A stretch of DNA of 64,000 nt from Kiritimatiellaceae bacterium (GTDB lineage: Bacteria; Verrucomicrobiota; Kiritimatiellia; Kiritimatiellales; Tichowtungiaceae). The stretch's first letter is position 1. Every line of letters begins with the position of its first letter. Shown piece by piece: positions 51,550 to 59,489 of this stretch. The notes beneath the pieces are model-generated. The model had not been told where the DNA came from and did not search any database. It saw nothing but the letters and a program-made list of their open reading frames with translations. The stretch lies in assembly GCA_013141415.1 (NCBI GenBank), contig JABFQY010000003.1, forward strand, positions 457,729 to 521,728, written 5' to 3'. A program made the translations under genes and the position numbers.

Positions 51550-52554
51550 ATGCGGAAATTCATACTGCTGTTCATCCTGCTCGCCGCATCAGTTCACGCT
51601 GGGTCTTATCCCGGACTCAAAGTACAGGGGCGGTACCTTTACGACCCTGCCGGTGATCGGATTACCCTGCGCGGCGCCAATGCCATGATTGTCTTCTGGG
51701 ACCGCTACGGAGAAAACAATTATGCCGAACTCGCAAAGACCGGCGCCAACTGCTGCCGCATTTTCTGGTCGACGGGACACGAGTCGGAACCCGTCATGCC
51801 GGCATCGGATCTGGACAAGACGCTGAGTAATTGCATCAAAAACAAAATGATCCCGATCGTGAGCGTATGGGATGCTACCGGTGACTGGAGCAAATTCCAG
51901 AAGTGCGTGGATTACTGGACCCGCCCGGACGTTTCGGCGGTTTTGAAAAAACATGAAAAATATCTTCTGCTGAACATTGGCAATGAAGTCGGCACGGTCG
52001 TCAGCAATGAAGTGTTCCGCGAAAATTATAAAACCGCCGTAAACCAAATCCGGAAAGCCGGCATTCACGTTCCGCTGATCATTGATGCCGACGGCTACGG
52101 CCGTAATGCAAAAACCCTGCTGGAAAACGGACCGTATCTGCTGGCCGAAGACCCCGATCAAAACCTCATTTTCTCGTGGCACCTGTGGGATCCGATGAAG
52201 TACGGCGGCGGCTCCACCGATTCAATCCGCAAGTTCATCGACGGCTCAATTGAAAAAGACATCTGCTTCATCGTCGGCGAGTTTGGCCCCACCGAATTCG
52301 GCGACCAGCCCGCCTCCGGCAAAGTGAACTGGGAATACCTGATTGAATACGCCGACAAAAAAGATATCGGCTGGCTGGCCTGGGTATGGAACTTTTCGGA
52401 CCGCCACTCCATCGTCAACCCGGCCACCGGAAAATTCGGCGACTGGACCAACTCGCCCTGGGGCGAACAGGTCGCCGTCGCCAGTCCTTACAGCATAAAA
52501 AACACAGCCAAGAAAACACAGTGGCTGGAGAACGGCGTCAAAGGCGCGAAATGA
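51550..52554 (+). CDS. Secreted glycoside hydrolase family 5-like enzyme
   Basis: 334 residues with a signal peptide (MRKFILLFILLAASVHA). The (beta/alpha)8 enzyme shows LLLNIGNEVG with the acid/base Glu around residue 142, WHLWDP, and FIVGEFGPTEFG with the nucleophile Glu around 239, as in GH5 mannanases and endoglucanases. AAAGGAG precedes the ATG. It probably degrades external beta-mannan or beta-glucan. A GH5 subfamily cannot be assigned by eye. Confidence 0.85.
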   Translation: MRKFILLFILLAASVHAGSYPGLKVQGRYLYDPAGDRITLRGANAMIVFWDRYGENNYAELAKTGANCCRIFWSTGHESEPVMPASDLDKTLSNCIKNKMIPIVSVWDATGDWSKFQKCVDYWTRPDVSAVLKKHEKYLLLNIGNEVGTVVSNEVFRENYKTAVNQIRKAGIHVPLIIDADGYGRNAKTLLENGPYLLAEDPDQNLIFSWHLWDPMKYGGGSTDSIRKFIDGSIEKDICFIVGEFGPTEFGDQPASGKVNWEYLIEYADKKDIGWLAWVWNFSDRHSIVNPATGKFGDWTNSPWGEQVAVASPYSIKNTAKKTQWLENGVKGAK

Positions 52555-52566
52555 ATTCCTTCTAGC

Positions 52567-52583
52567 GTGGAAGCGGCTTCCAC
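52567..52583. repeat. Small perfect hairpin between the GH5 gene and gatB
   Basis: GTGGAAG-CGG-CTTCCAC. It lies 13 bases past the GH5 stop and 32 before the gatB stop, and may help end both convergent transcripts although no strong T-run follows. Confidence 0.45.
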
Positions 52584-52614
52584 TTTGAGCTCTTGGCGGC
52601 TTTGCGCAAGGACT

Positions 52615-54039
52615 TCAGGCGTCCAGCTTCTTCTTCAGCATGGCGATGACGGTTGGCGGATTGGCTTTGCCTTTGCTCTGTTTCATGACGTAGCCCATGA
52701 GGGAATTAATAGAAGCCGGATTGCCCGCTTTATAATCCGCGACGGCTTTGGCGTTTCCGGCGATGGCTTCTTCGGCCCATTTTTCGAGCGCGCTGTCGTC
52801 GTTGACCTGCGCCATGCATTTGGCTTCGACCACTGCTTTCGGGTCGCCGCCTTCGGCAAAAAGAATTTCAATCAGCTCATTGGCCGCACTGGAACTAATG
52901 GTTCCGCCGCCGACCAGATCAGCGACCTGCGCCAGCGTTTCCGGTGTCAACTGGCTTTCGTCAACGCTGATGCTTTTCTCGGTAGCGAGGCTGGCGACTT
53001 TTCCCATCATGTAGTTTGAAACCAGCTTGTACTGCTTGGTTTTGTGGCAGGCGGCGTCGAAGAAATCCGAGATGTGTTTTTCGGCGGTGAGGACTTTGGC
53101 GTCGTAGTCGGGCAGGCCAAGTTCTTTGACGTAGCGTTCGCGCCGCTGAACCGGCAGTTCCGGCAGTTCGGATTTCCACTGAGCAATCTGCGCGGCGGAA
53201 ATTTCGACGGGAAGCAGATCGGGCTCGGGGAAATAGCGGTAGTCGTGCGCGTCTTCTTTGGTGCGCTGGGAAAACGTTTCGCCGCGGTCGGAGTCGTAGC
53301 CGCGCGTTTCCTGAACCACTTTGCCGCCATTTTCGATCAATTCGATCTGGCGCGCGATTTCATACTTGATAGCCTCGACGATGAAACTGGGCGAATTCAT
53401 GTTTTTAATTTCGACCTTGGCGCCGAGCTTTTCCTGTCCGACCGGACGGACACTGACGTTGACGTCGGAGCGCATGTGCCCTTTTTCGAGGTCGCAGTCG
53501 GAAATGCCACCGTATTCCATGATCAGCTTGAGGGCCTGAATATAAGCGAAAGCGTCGTCAGCCGAATGCATGCACGGCGTGGAGACAATTTCCATCAACG
53601 CGGTACCGGCACGGTTATAGTCGATCAGACTGCCGCTGGCGGCGTGCGTATTCTTGGCGGCGTTTTCTTCCTGATGAATCCGCTCCAAGGTGAAAGTTTT
53701 CAGCTCGCCGTTCACTTCCGTCACAATCTTTCCGCCGAGGCAGAGCGGCCGGTCGGCCTGCGTGATCTGGTAGTTTTTGGACATGTCGGGATAAAAATAG
53801 TTTTTGCGATCCCACTTGGAGTGCGGATTGATTTCGCAACCGAGCAGCAGTCCCGCCTTGCAGCAGAGTTCGATGGCTCTGGCGTTGAGCACCGGAAGCG
53901 CGCCAGGATAGCCGAGGCAGACCGGACACACATTAGTGTTCGGTTCCGCGCCGTACTCGTGCTTACAGCCGCAGAACATTTTCGTCCGCGTCTTCTGCAT
54001 CACATGGGTCTCAAGTCCAATACAGGCTTCGTATTTCAT
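52615..54039 (-). CDS. gatB: Aspartyl/glutamyl-tRNA amidotransferase subunit B
   Basis: 474 residues. Signatures: CIGLETHVMQKTRTKMFC, CPVCLGYPGALPVLN, SKWDRKNYFYPDMSKNYQI and the C-terminal YqeY/GatB tail. GatB activates the misacylated tRNA for amidation with ammonia from GatA. The ATG at 54039 was preferred over a TTG two codons earlier. Last gene of gatC-gatA-gatB. Confidence 0.98.
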   Translation of the reverse strand: MKYEACIGLETHVMQKTRTKMFCGCKHEYGAEPNTNVCPVCLGYPGALPVLNARAIELCCKAGLLLGCEINPHSKWDRKNYFYPDMSKNYQITQADRPLCLGGKIVTEVNGELKTFTLERIHQEENAAKNTHAASGSLIDYNRAGTALMEIVSTPCMHSADDAFAYIQALKLIMEYGGISDCDLEKGHMRSDVNVSVRPVGQEKLGAKVEIKNMNSPSFIVEAIKYEIARQIELIENGGKVVQETRGYDSDRGETFSQRTKEDAHDYRYFPEPDLLPVEISAAQIAQWKSELPELPVQRRERYVKELGLPDYDAKVLTAEKHISDFFDAACHKTKQYKLVSNYMMGKVASLATEKSISVDESQLTPETLAQVADLVGGGTISSSAANELIEILFAEGGDPKAVVEAKCMAQVNDDSALEKWAEEAIAGNAKAVADYKAGNPASINSLMGYVMKQSKGKANPPTVIAMLKKKLDA

Positions 54040-54049
54040 AATCAATTTT

Positions 54050-55513
54050 CTAAAATTTCGGTTTCTGGCGGTGCCATTCCGTCGTCTGTTCGTAGGCGTG
54101 GCCGACCTTGAGGATGCTCGGCTCCATAAACGAGTCGCCGAGAATCTGGAGCCCGATCGGCAGACCCGCTTTGGAAAATCCGCACGGGACGCTCAGCCCG
54201 CAGATACCCGCAAGATTGACCGGCGTGGTCAGAATATCGTCGAGATACATCTTGAGCGGATCGCTGGTCTTCTCGCCGATTTTATACGCCGGTGTCGGAG
54301 TGACCGGCGCGAGAATCGCGTCGCAATGAGCAGATGCGGCTCTAAAATCATTATGAATCAGCGTACGGACTTTCTGGGCGCGCAGGTAATAGGCATCGTA
54401 GTAGCCGCTCGACAGCACATAGGTGCCGAGAATGATGCGGCGTTTGACCTCGGGGCCGAAACCGGCGGCGCGGGTTTTGCCGTAGAGTTCAATCGGATCG
54501 GCCCCGTCTTTGCGCAGTCCGTAACGGATGCCGTCGAAGCGCGCGAGGTTGGCGGAAGCTTCCGCTGTGGCGATGATGTAATAGACCGCAATCGCATACT
54601 TCGAGTGCGGCAGGCTGATGTCCACAATCTTCGCGCCAAGCTTTTTACAATGTTCGATCGCGTTGCGGACCGCTGTTTCGACTTCCGGATCCATCCCTTC
54701 GACGAAATATTCCTTCGGCAGGCCGAGCTGCATCCCCTTCAAACTGTGGTCATCGGTCAGATCTTTTGAATAGTCTGGAACGGGCAAATCGACCGTGGTG
54801 GAATCCATAGGATCTTTACCGGCCATTGCGGTGAGCAGAATGGCGGCATCCCTGACCGTCTTGGTGATCGGACCGATCTGGTCGAGCGATGAGGCGAAAG
54901 CGGTCAGGCCATAGCGGGAAATCATGCCGTAGGTCGGCTTAAGGCCGACGCATCCGCAGAAGGCGGCGGGCTGGCGGATCGATCCGCCGGTATCGGAGCC
55001 GAGTGCGGCAATCGCTTCATCCGCGGCGACGCTGGCGGCCGAACCGCCGGAGGAACCGCCGGGAACGTGGTCGGTATTCCACGGATTACGGGTCTTTTTG
55101 AAAGCCGAGCTTTCCGTGCTCGAACCCATGGCGAACTCGTCCATGTTGACGCGACCGAGAAAAACAGCGCCCGCTTCGCGCAGTTTGGCGATGGCCGTGG
55201 CGTCGTACGGCGCAACGTAACCCTCGATAATCTTCGACGAACAGGTGCAAGGCTGACCTTTGACGTTCAGCAAGTCTTTGATCGCCAGCGGAATGCCAAG
55301 TAGCGCGCCCTTTTTACCAGCGGCACGCGCCTTGTCGGCGGCTTCGGCCTGTGCCAGTGCGGCGGCGCGGTCGATGGTCAGGTAGGCACCGATCTTTCCG
55401 TCATGCGCGTCAATCGCGGCCAGCACGTCGTTGACGATTTGCACCGAAGTGCATTTTCCCTGCTCCAGCAGGTCGGAAAGTTCAGAAATAGTTTTTGTGT
55501 TTAGTCCGGCCAT
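54050..55513 (-). CDS. gatA: Aspartyl/glutamyl-tRNA amidotransferase subunit A
   Basis: 487 residues. The amidase signature is complete: Lys in [11 protein letters not shown], and [16 protein letters not shown] with [14 protein letters not shown] supplying the cis and nucleophile serines. GatA hydrolyses glutamine and channels ammonia to GatB. Starts three bases after the gatC stop. Confidence 0.98.
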   Translation of the reverse strand: MAGLNTKTISELSDLLEQGKCTSVQIVNDVLAAIDAHDGKIGAYLTIDRAAALAQAEAADKARAAGKKGALLGIPLAIKDLLNVKGQPCTCSSKIIEGYVAPYDATAIAKLREAGAVFLGRVNMDEFAMGSSTESSAFKKTRNPWNTDHVPGGSSGGSAASVAADEAIAALGSDTGGSIRQPAAFCGCVGLKPTYGMISRYGLTAFASSLDQIGPITKTVRDAAILLTAMAGKDPMDSTTVDLPVPDYSKDLTDDHSLKGMQLGLPKEYFVEGMDPEVETAVRNAIEHCKKLGAKIVDISLPHSKYAIAVYYIIATAEASANLARFDGIRYGLRKDGADPIELYGKTRAAGFGPEVKRRIILGTYVLSSGYYDAYYLRAQKVRTLIHNDFRAASAHCDAILAPVTPTPAYKIGEKTSDPLKMYLDDILTTPVNLAGICGLSVPCGFSKAGLPIGLQILGDSFMEPSILKVGHAYEQTTEWHRQKPKF

Positions 55514-55515
55514 GA

Positions 55516-55806
55516 TTATTCCATAATTTTCGGGACGAGAATCTGCCCGTCGCGGGCGGCGGGGGCGTTGGCGATAACGGCGTCGTGATCAAGTGAAGTC
55601 CGGGGAGTATCTTCGCGAAGCACATTGACCAGCGCCATGGCGTGCGCCGTCGGCTCGACGTTCGACACGTCGAGTTCGCCAAGCTGCTCGACGTAGGTGA
55701 GCACTTGATCGAGCTGTCCCTGAAACAGTTCCGCCTCGCCGTCGGCAAGGTGAATCCGCGCCAGATGCGCGATATAGGAAACGTCCATATGTGTTGAGTC
55801 GGCCAT
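55516..55806 (-). CDS. gatC: Aspartyl/glutamyl-tRNA amidotransferase subunit C
   Basis: 96 residues, typical Gat[13 protein letters not shown] at the N-terminus, then [16 protein letters not shown] and VEPTAHAM, ending [11 protein letters not shown]. It ties GatA to GatB. The ATG at 55806 has TTTGGAGAA upstream and gives the family length; the longer upstream reading would overlap the promoter. Confidence 0.95.
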   Translation of the reverse strand: MADSTHMDVSYIAHLARIHLADGEAELFQGQLDQVLTYVEQLGELDVSNVEPTAHAMALVNVLREDTPRTSLDHDAVIANAPAARDGQILVPKIME

Positions 55807-55828
55807 GCTTTTCTCCAAATGAGGCCGA

Positions 55829-55857
55829 ACTATAGACAGGCCGCCGAAACGGGGCAA
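55829..55857 (-). promoter_or_regulatory. Promoter of gatCAB
   Basis: On the minus strand: TTGCCC (55852-55857), 17-base spacer, TATAGT (55829-55834). It lies 23 bases upstream of the gatC ATG, leaving room for the ribosome-binding site. Confidence 0.6.
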
Positions 55858-55929
55858 GCGGCAACTGCGTTGCGGCCTGCTTGATCCGAAGGACTGGCAA
55901 ACTTTGAGAAATACACAAACAAGAAGTAA

Positions 55930-56012
55930 AGCCGGAACTTAGGGCGTACTCGCCCGTAGATCCGGCTTGTAAGCCTGAAAGCCGGACCCACGGCTTCGCC
56001 TGAGTTCCGGCT
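55930..56012. repeat. Paired GCCGGA hairpins with a GTAG foot
   Basis: AGCCGGAACT at 55930 and AGTTCCGGCT at 56003-56012 close the unit. Inside are two hairpins with identical AGCCGGA/TCCGGCT feet (55930-55967 and 55980-56012), the first enclosing GGGCG/CGCCC. GTAG at 55956 is followed by a TCCGGCTT/AAGCCGGA stem, the same grammar as the other REPs. A further REP family. Confidence 0.7.
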
Positions 56013-56036
56013 ATACCGACAGCTCAATCGCGAAAT

Positions 56037-56078
56037 GCCCCAACAATTCATCCGCAACGCTGTTGCCTGCGTTGGGGC
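56037..56078 (+). other. Nested stem-loop before the M42 peptidase gene
   Basis: GCCCCAAC (56037-56044) pairs with GTTGGGGC (56071-56078), enclosing a second stem GCAAC/GTTGC (56054-56066). A six-T run follows at 56085-56090, about 45 bases before the ATG at 56133. It could be a terminator for incoming plus-strand transcription or an attenuator; no plus-strand gene precedes it. Confidence 0.5.
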
Positions 56079-56132
56079 TTGCTGTTTTTTCCAATCCTTG
56101 AAAAACTCCCCGCCCAATTCAGAGAGGACTCC

Positions 56133-57203
56133 ATGAACAAAACATCGAAACAATTTCTCGCGGATATGATCAACGCCATCAGCCCGTCCGGCTATGAACA
56201 CTGCGCGGCGGCCGTCTGGAAAGAATACGCCAAGCCATTCGCCGACCGGGTTGAAACCGACGTTCACGGCAATTCACATGCGGTGATCAATTCCGGCGGA
56301 AAAGTCAAAGTGATGCTGGCCGGTCACTACGACGAAATCGGCTTCCTGATTTCCCATATCGACGACAAAGGGTTTCTCTGGATTGCCCCGATCGGCGGCT
56401 GGGATCCGCAGATCGCGCAGGGCCAGCGGGTGGATATCATCGGCAACGGCGGCAAAGTGGTGCGCGGAGCGGTCGGCAAAATCGCCATTCACCTGCAGGA
56501 AGCTGAACAGCGCAAAAAGGTTTCCGAAATCAAAGACCTCTGGGTCGATATCGGCGTGAAGAACAAAAAAGAAGCAGAAGCGCTGGTCAGTATCGGCGAC
56601 CCTCTGGTCATCCAATACGGCTTTGAAGAACTGCAAAACGGCCGCGCCGTCGGTCGCGCCTTTGACGACCGGGCCGGAGCCTTCGCGATTCTGGAGGCGG
56701 GCCGCCTGCTCGCCAAAATGAGCACACAGTGCGAAGTGCATGTCGTGGCGACCGTTCAGGAAGAAATCGGCCTGCGCGGGGCGCGGACGGCGGCGTTCGG
56801 TATCGAACCGGATGTCGGTATTGCTGTGGATGTCACCTTCGCCACCGACCATCCGAACATCGGCAACGTACTGCATCAGGAAGGTAAAGTGGAACTCGAC
56901 GGCGGACCGGTCGTCACCCGCGGCCCGAACATCAATCACAAGCTGTTCGACCTGATTATTAAAACCGCCAAAGAAGAAAAAATCCCGGTGCAGATCGTCG
57001 CTGAAGCGCGCGGCACCGGAACCGACGCCAACGCCATTCAACTTAACCGTGCCGGTGTCGCCACCGCGCTCATCAGCATTCCGCTGCGCTACATGCACAG
57101 TCCGTGCGAACTGCTGAGTCTCGCCGATCTGGAAGCTGTTTCTAAACTGCTGGCCGCCGTGGTCGCTAAAATCACTCCGCGCACCAACTTCATTCCGTTC
57201 TAA
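56133..57203 (+). CDS. M42 family metallopeptidase (glutamyl aminopeptidase-like)
   Basis: 356 residues. Metal-site motifs include AGHYDEIGFLIS with the His-x-Asp pair, FDDRAGAFAILEA, the catalytic TVQEEIGLRGAR (Glu-Glu) and DVTFATDHP. M42 enzymes are cytosolic, dodecameric aminopeptidases. GAGAGGA precedes the ATG at 56133. The trmB gene begins immediately after its stop. Confidence 0.93.
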   Translation: MNKTSKQFLADMINAISPSGYEHCAAAVWKEYAKPFADRVETDVHGNSHAVINSGGKVKVMLAGHYDEIGFLISHIDDKGFLWIAPIGGWDPQIAQGQRVDIIGNGGKVVRGAVGKIAIHLQEAEQRKKVSEIKDLWVDIGVKNKKEAEALVSIGDPLVIQYGFEELQNGRAVGRAFDDRAGAFAILEAGRLLAKMSTQCEVHVVATVQEEIGLRGARTAAFGIEPDVGIAVDVTFATDHPNIGNVLHQEGKVELDGGPVVTRGPNINHKLFDLIIKTAKEEKIPVQIVAEARGTGTDANAIQLNRAGVATALISIPLRYMHSPCELLSLADLEAVSKLLAAVVAKITPRTNFIPF

Positions 57204-57204
57204 A

Positions 57205-57795
57205 ATGAGCGCCCCCGACACTCTGCGTATTTTTCCGGAACAGTGGCTAAACCCGATTGATTTCCGGAACAGCTTCGATCAGCCGGAACGCCCGTTCGAA
57301 ATCGACCTCGGCTGCGGCAAAGGCCGGTTCCTGCTGGCGCGCGCGCGCAAGTTTACGGAAACCAATATTCTCGGAATCGACCGCCTGATGAATCGTATCA
57401 AGCGGCTTGATAAAAAAATCGTGCGGCACGGTCTGTTCAACGCCCGCGTCCTGCGCGGCGACGGTTATTACACCGTCACGTATCTCGTGCCGCCGGAAAG
57501 CGTGGACACCTATTACGTTTTCTATCCCGATCCGTGGCCGAAAGGAAAGCACCACCACAACCGCATCTTCAACGAACTGTTCATGGATGCCATCGCACGC
57601 ACGCTGAAGCCCGGCGGAAAACTCCACGCCTCAACCGACCACCTGCCCTACTTTCAGGAAATCTGCAAACTGATTAAAGCCGACAGCCGCTTCGAAGAAA
57701 CTGAAACCTTCGTTCCGTCCGAGGATGAAGTGTCCGATTTTGAACTGATCTTCGCCCACAAAACACCCGGCCGCTGTTCGTTCGTCCGGAAATGA
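57205..57795 (+). CDS. trmB: tRNA (guanine-N7)-methyltransferase TrmB
   Basis: 196 residues. EIDLGCGKGRFLL is the SAM-binding motif, and VFYPDPWPKGKHHHNRIFN is the TrmB-specific substrate loop. It makes m7G46 in tRNA. It begins one base after the M42 stop, so the two are probably cotranscribed. Confidence 0.96.
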   Translation: MSAPDTLRIFPEQWLNPIDFRNSFDQPERPFEIDLGCGKGRFLLARARKFTETNILGIDRLMNRIKRLDKKIVRHGLFNARVLRGDGYYTVTYLVPPESVDTYYVFYPDPWPKGKHHHNRIFNELFMDAIARTLKPGGKLHASTDHLPYFQEICKLIKADSRFEETETFVPSEDEVSDFELIFAHKTPGRCSFVRK

Positions 57796-57807
57796 CGAAG
57801 GAAAGCG

Positions 57808-58005
57808 TTAATAATGCGGCGGGCGGTCGTGGCCGCCGATGTCGTTTGATTCGGAGCTGGCGGCGAGTTTTTCTTCGAGGAGTTCAACCCGGGCCGTTAG
57901 CCGCTTGACCTCAAGTTGTTGCTGGTACATCTCCGCGCTAAGATCCTCCAGCATCCGGCTCTGATCCGAATAAAGCATTTCCAACTTGGTCAGCCGATTT
58001 TCCAT
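57808..58005 (-). CDS. slyX: SlyX family protein
   Basis: 65 residues: a heptad-rich coiled coil (LTKLEMLYSDQSRMLEDLSA and following) ending in RPPHY, the family's characteristic C-terminal PPHY. Function unknown. Located just downstream of ppa on the same strand with a 4-base gap. Confidence 0.88.
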   Translation of the reverse strand: MENRLTKLEMLYSDQSRMLEDLSAEMYQQQLEVKRLTARVELLEEKLAASSESNDIGGHDRPPHY

Positions 58006-58009
58006 ACGA

Positions 58010-58621
58010 TCAGCCGCCGTAGGTTTCTTCGTAGTCGGCCTGCGCGGCTTTGATCACTTCTTTGGCCCGATCGGCACCATAGAGTTCGATCACCTGCACA
58101 TTGGCTTCGCCGCCAGCGGGACGTTTGTAGGTTTCAAAATAGTGGAGCAGGCGGTCGAGCAGAACCTTGCGAACCTGATCGACACTGTTGACGTGCGACC
58201 AGAACTGATCTTCGTGCAGGACAGCAATGATTTTATCGTCAGCCTCGCCGTGATCGACCATCTGGACTCCGCCAATGACGCGGGCGTGCAGGATGACTTC
58301 GCCACGGTTAATCGGCCGTTCGGTGATAACACAGACATCCAGCGGGTCGCCGTCGCCGCGCTCTGAGGTGGGGGACAGTTTTTTCACCCGCGCGCCGCAA
58401 TAGGTTTTCGGAATGAAGCCGTAAAGGGTCGGCGGCATCGACGAAGTCAGCTGAGGGCGGTCAACCAGAAGATAGCCGGTGGTTTTGTCCACTTCGTACT
58501 TCACCGAGTCAAACGGCGTCATTTCGATATAGGCATTGACGACATCGGGGGCCTGTTCGCCAATATCAAGACCATGCCACGGATGCGGGCGCCAGCGGTA
58601 GAAAGTTTGTGGAAAGCTCAT
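58010..58621 (-). CDS. ppa: Inorganic pyrophosphatase, family I
   Basis: 203 residues. The catalytic DGDPLDVCV (Asp-x-Asp-Pro-x-Asp) and [10 protein letters not shown] identify family I pyrophosphatase; KYEVDKTTG holds the Glu-x-x-Lys contact. It hydrolyses pyrophosphate to pull biosynthesis forward. It is somewhat longer than the E. coli enzyme at both ends. Confidence 0.94.
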   Translation of the reverse strand: MSFPQTFYRWRPHPWHGLDIGEQAPDVVNAYIEMTPFDSVKYEVDKTTGYLLVDRPQLTSSMPPTLYGFIPKTYCGARVKKLSPTSERGDGDPLDVCVITERPINRGEVILHARVIGGVQMVDHGEADDKIIAVLHEDQFWSHVNSVDQVRKVLLDRLLHYFETYKRPAGGEANVQVIELYGADRAKEVIKAAQADYEETYGG

Positions 58622-58718
58622 GGTTTAGACATTCGTAAATCCACCTGTTTTTGGCGAGTACATAGTTACAGGATAAAAATAAAGTGCCCCTGTCCGCCTC
58701 TTATGGCATGGTGTGCGC

Positions 58719-59489
58719 ATGAAAATCCTCTTTACAGGCGATATGGTCGGCAGTGCGGGTCGGCAGGTTTTTCAGCGTGTGACCGACCGGCTGCGCGCCG
58801 AAGGCCGGATCGATCTCGTGATCGCTAACGCCGAGAATGCCGCCGGAGGACGCGGGCCTTCGCCGGAAATCGTCGAGGCGCTTTTCGCCGCCGGAGCCGC
58901 CGCGCTAACGCTCGGCGACCACGCATGGGACGATAAAAACCTGACCAGCCTACTGGAAACCGAAACACGACTGATCCGTCCGGCGAATTTTCCGCCCGCC
59001 GCCGCAGGCCGCGGAATGACAACCATCGAAACCGACGAAGGGCCGATCTGCATTATCTCGCTGATCGGGCGCGTTTTTCTAGATCCGGCCGACTGCCCGT
59101 TCCGCGCCGCCGACCGGCTGATCGGCATGAGCAAAGCCAAAACCATTCTGATTGATTTCCACGCCGAGGCGACCTCGGAAAAAATCGCGCTGGGCCGCTA
59201 CCTCGACGGACGCGTCACCGCCCTGCTCGGAACGCACACTCACGTTCAGACGTCGGACGAAAACATCCTGCCGAACGGCACGGCTTATATCACCGACCTC
59301 GGTATGACCGGCCCGAAAGATTCCGTGATCGGCCGCGAAGTGGAGCCGGTTATTCAGCGCTTTATCACCGGCATGCCGCAAAAGTTTGATACGTCAAATA
59401 AAGATCCGGCGCTCGAAGGCGTCATTCTGGATATCGATATCAAAACCGGCAAGGCCCGCTCGATTGAACGGATTCGCGAAAGAGCCTGA
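58719..59489 (+). CDS. ymdB: YmdB family metallophosphoesterase
   Basis: 256 residues. MKILFTGDMVGSAGR at the N-terminus, IANAENAAGG, LGDHAWDDK and LLGTHTHVQTSDE supply the di-metal ligands of the YmdB family, 2',3'-cyclic nucleotide phosphodiesterases. The ATG at 58719 was preferred to an upstream in-frame GTG. Its stop overlaps the xseA start (TGATG). Confidence 0.93.
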   Translation: MKILFTGDMVGSAGRQVFQRVTDRLRAEGRIDLVIANAENAAGGRGPSPEIVEALFAAGAAALTLGDHAWDDKNLTSLLETETRLIRPANFPPAAAGRGMTTIETDEGPICIISLIGRVFLDPADCPFRAADRLIGMSKAKTILIDFHAEATSEKIALGRYLDGRVTALLGTHTHVQTSDENILPNGTAYITDLGMTGPKDSVIGREVEPVIQRFITGMPQKFDTSNKDPALEGVILDIDIKTGKARSIERIRERA

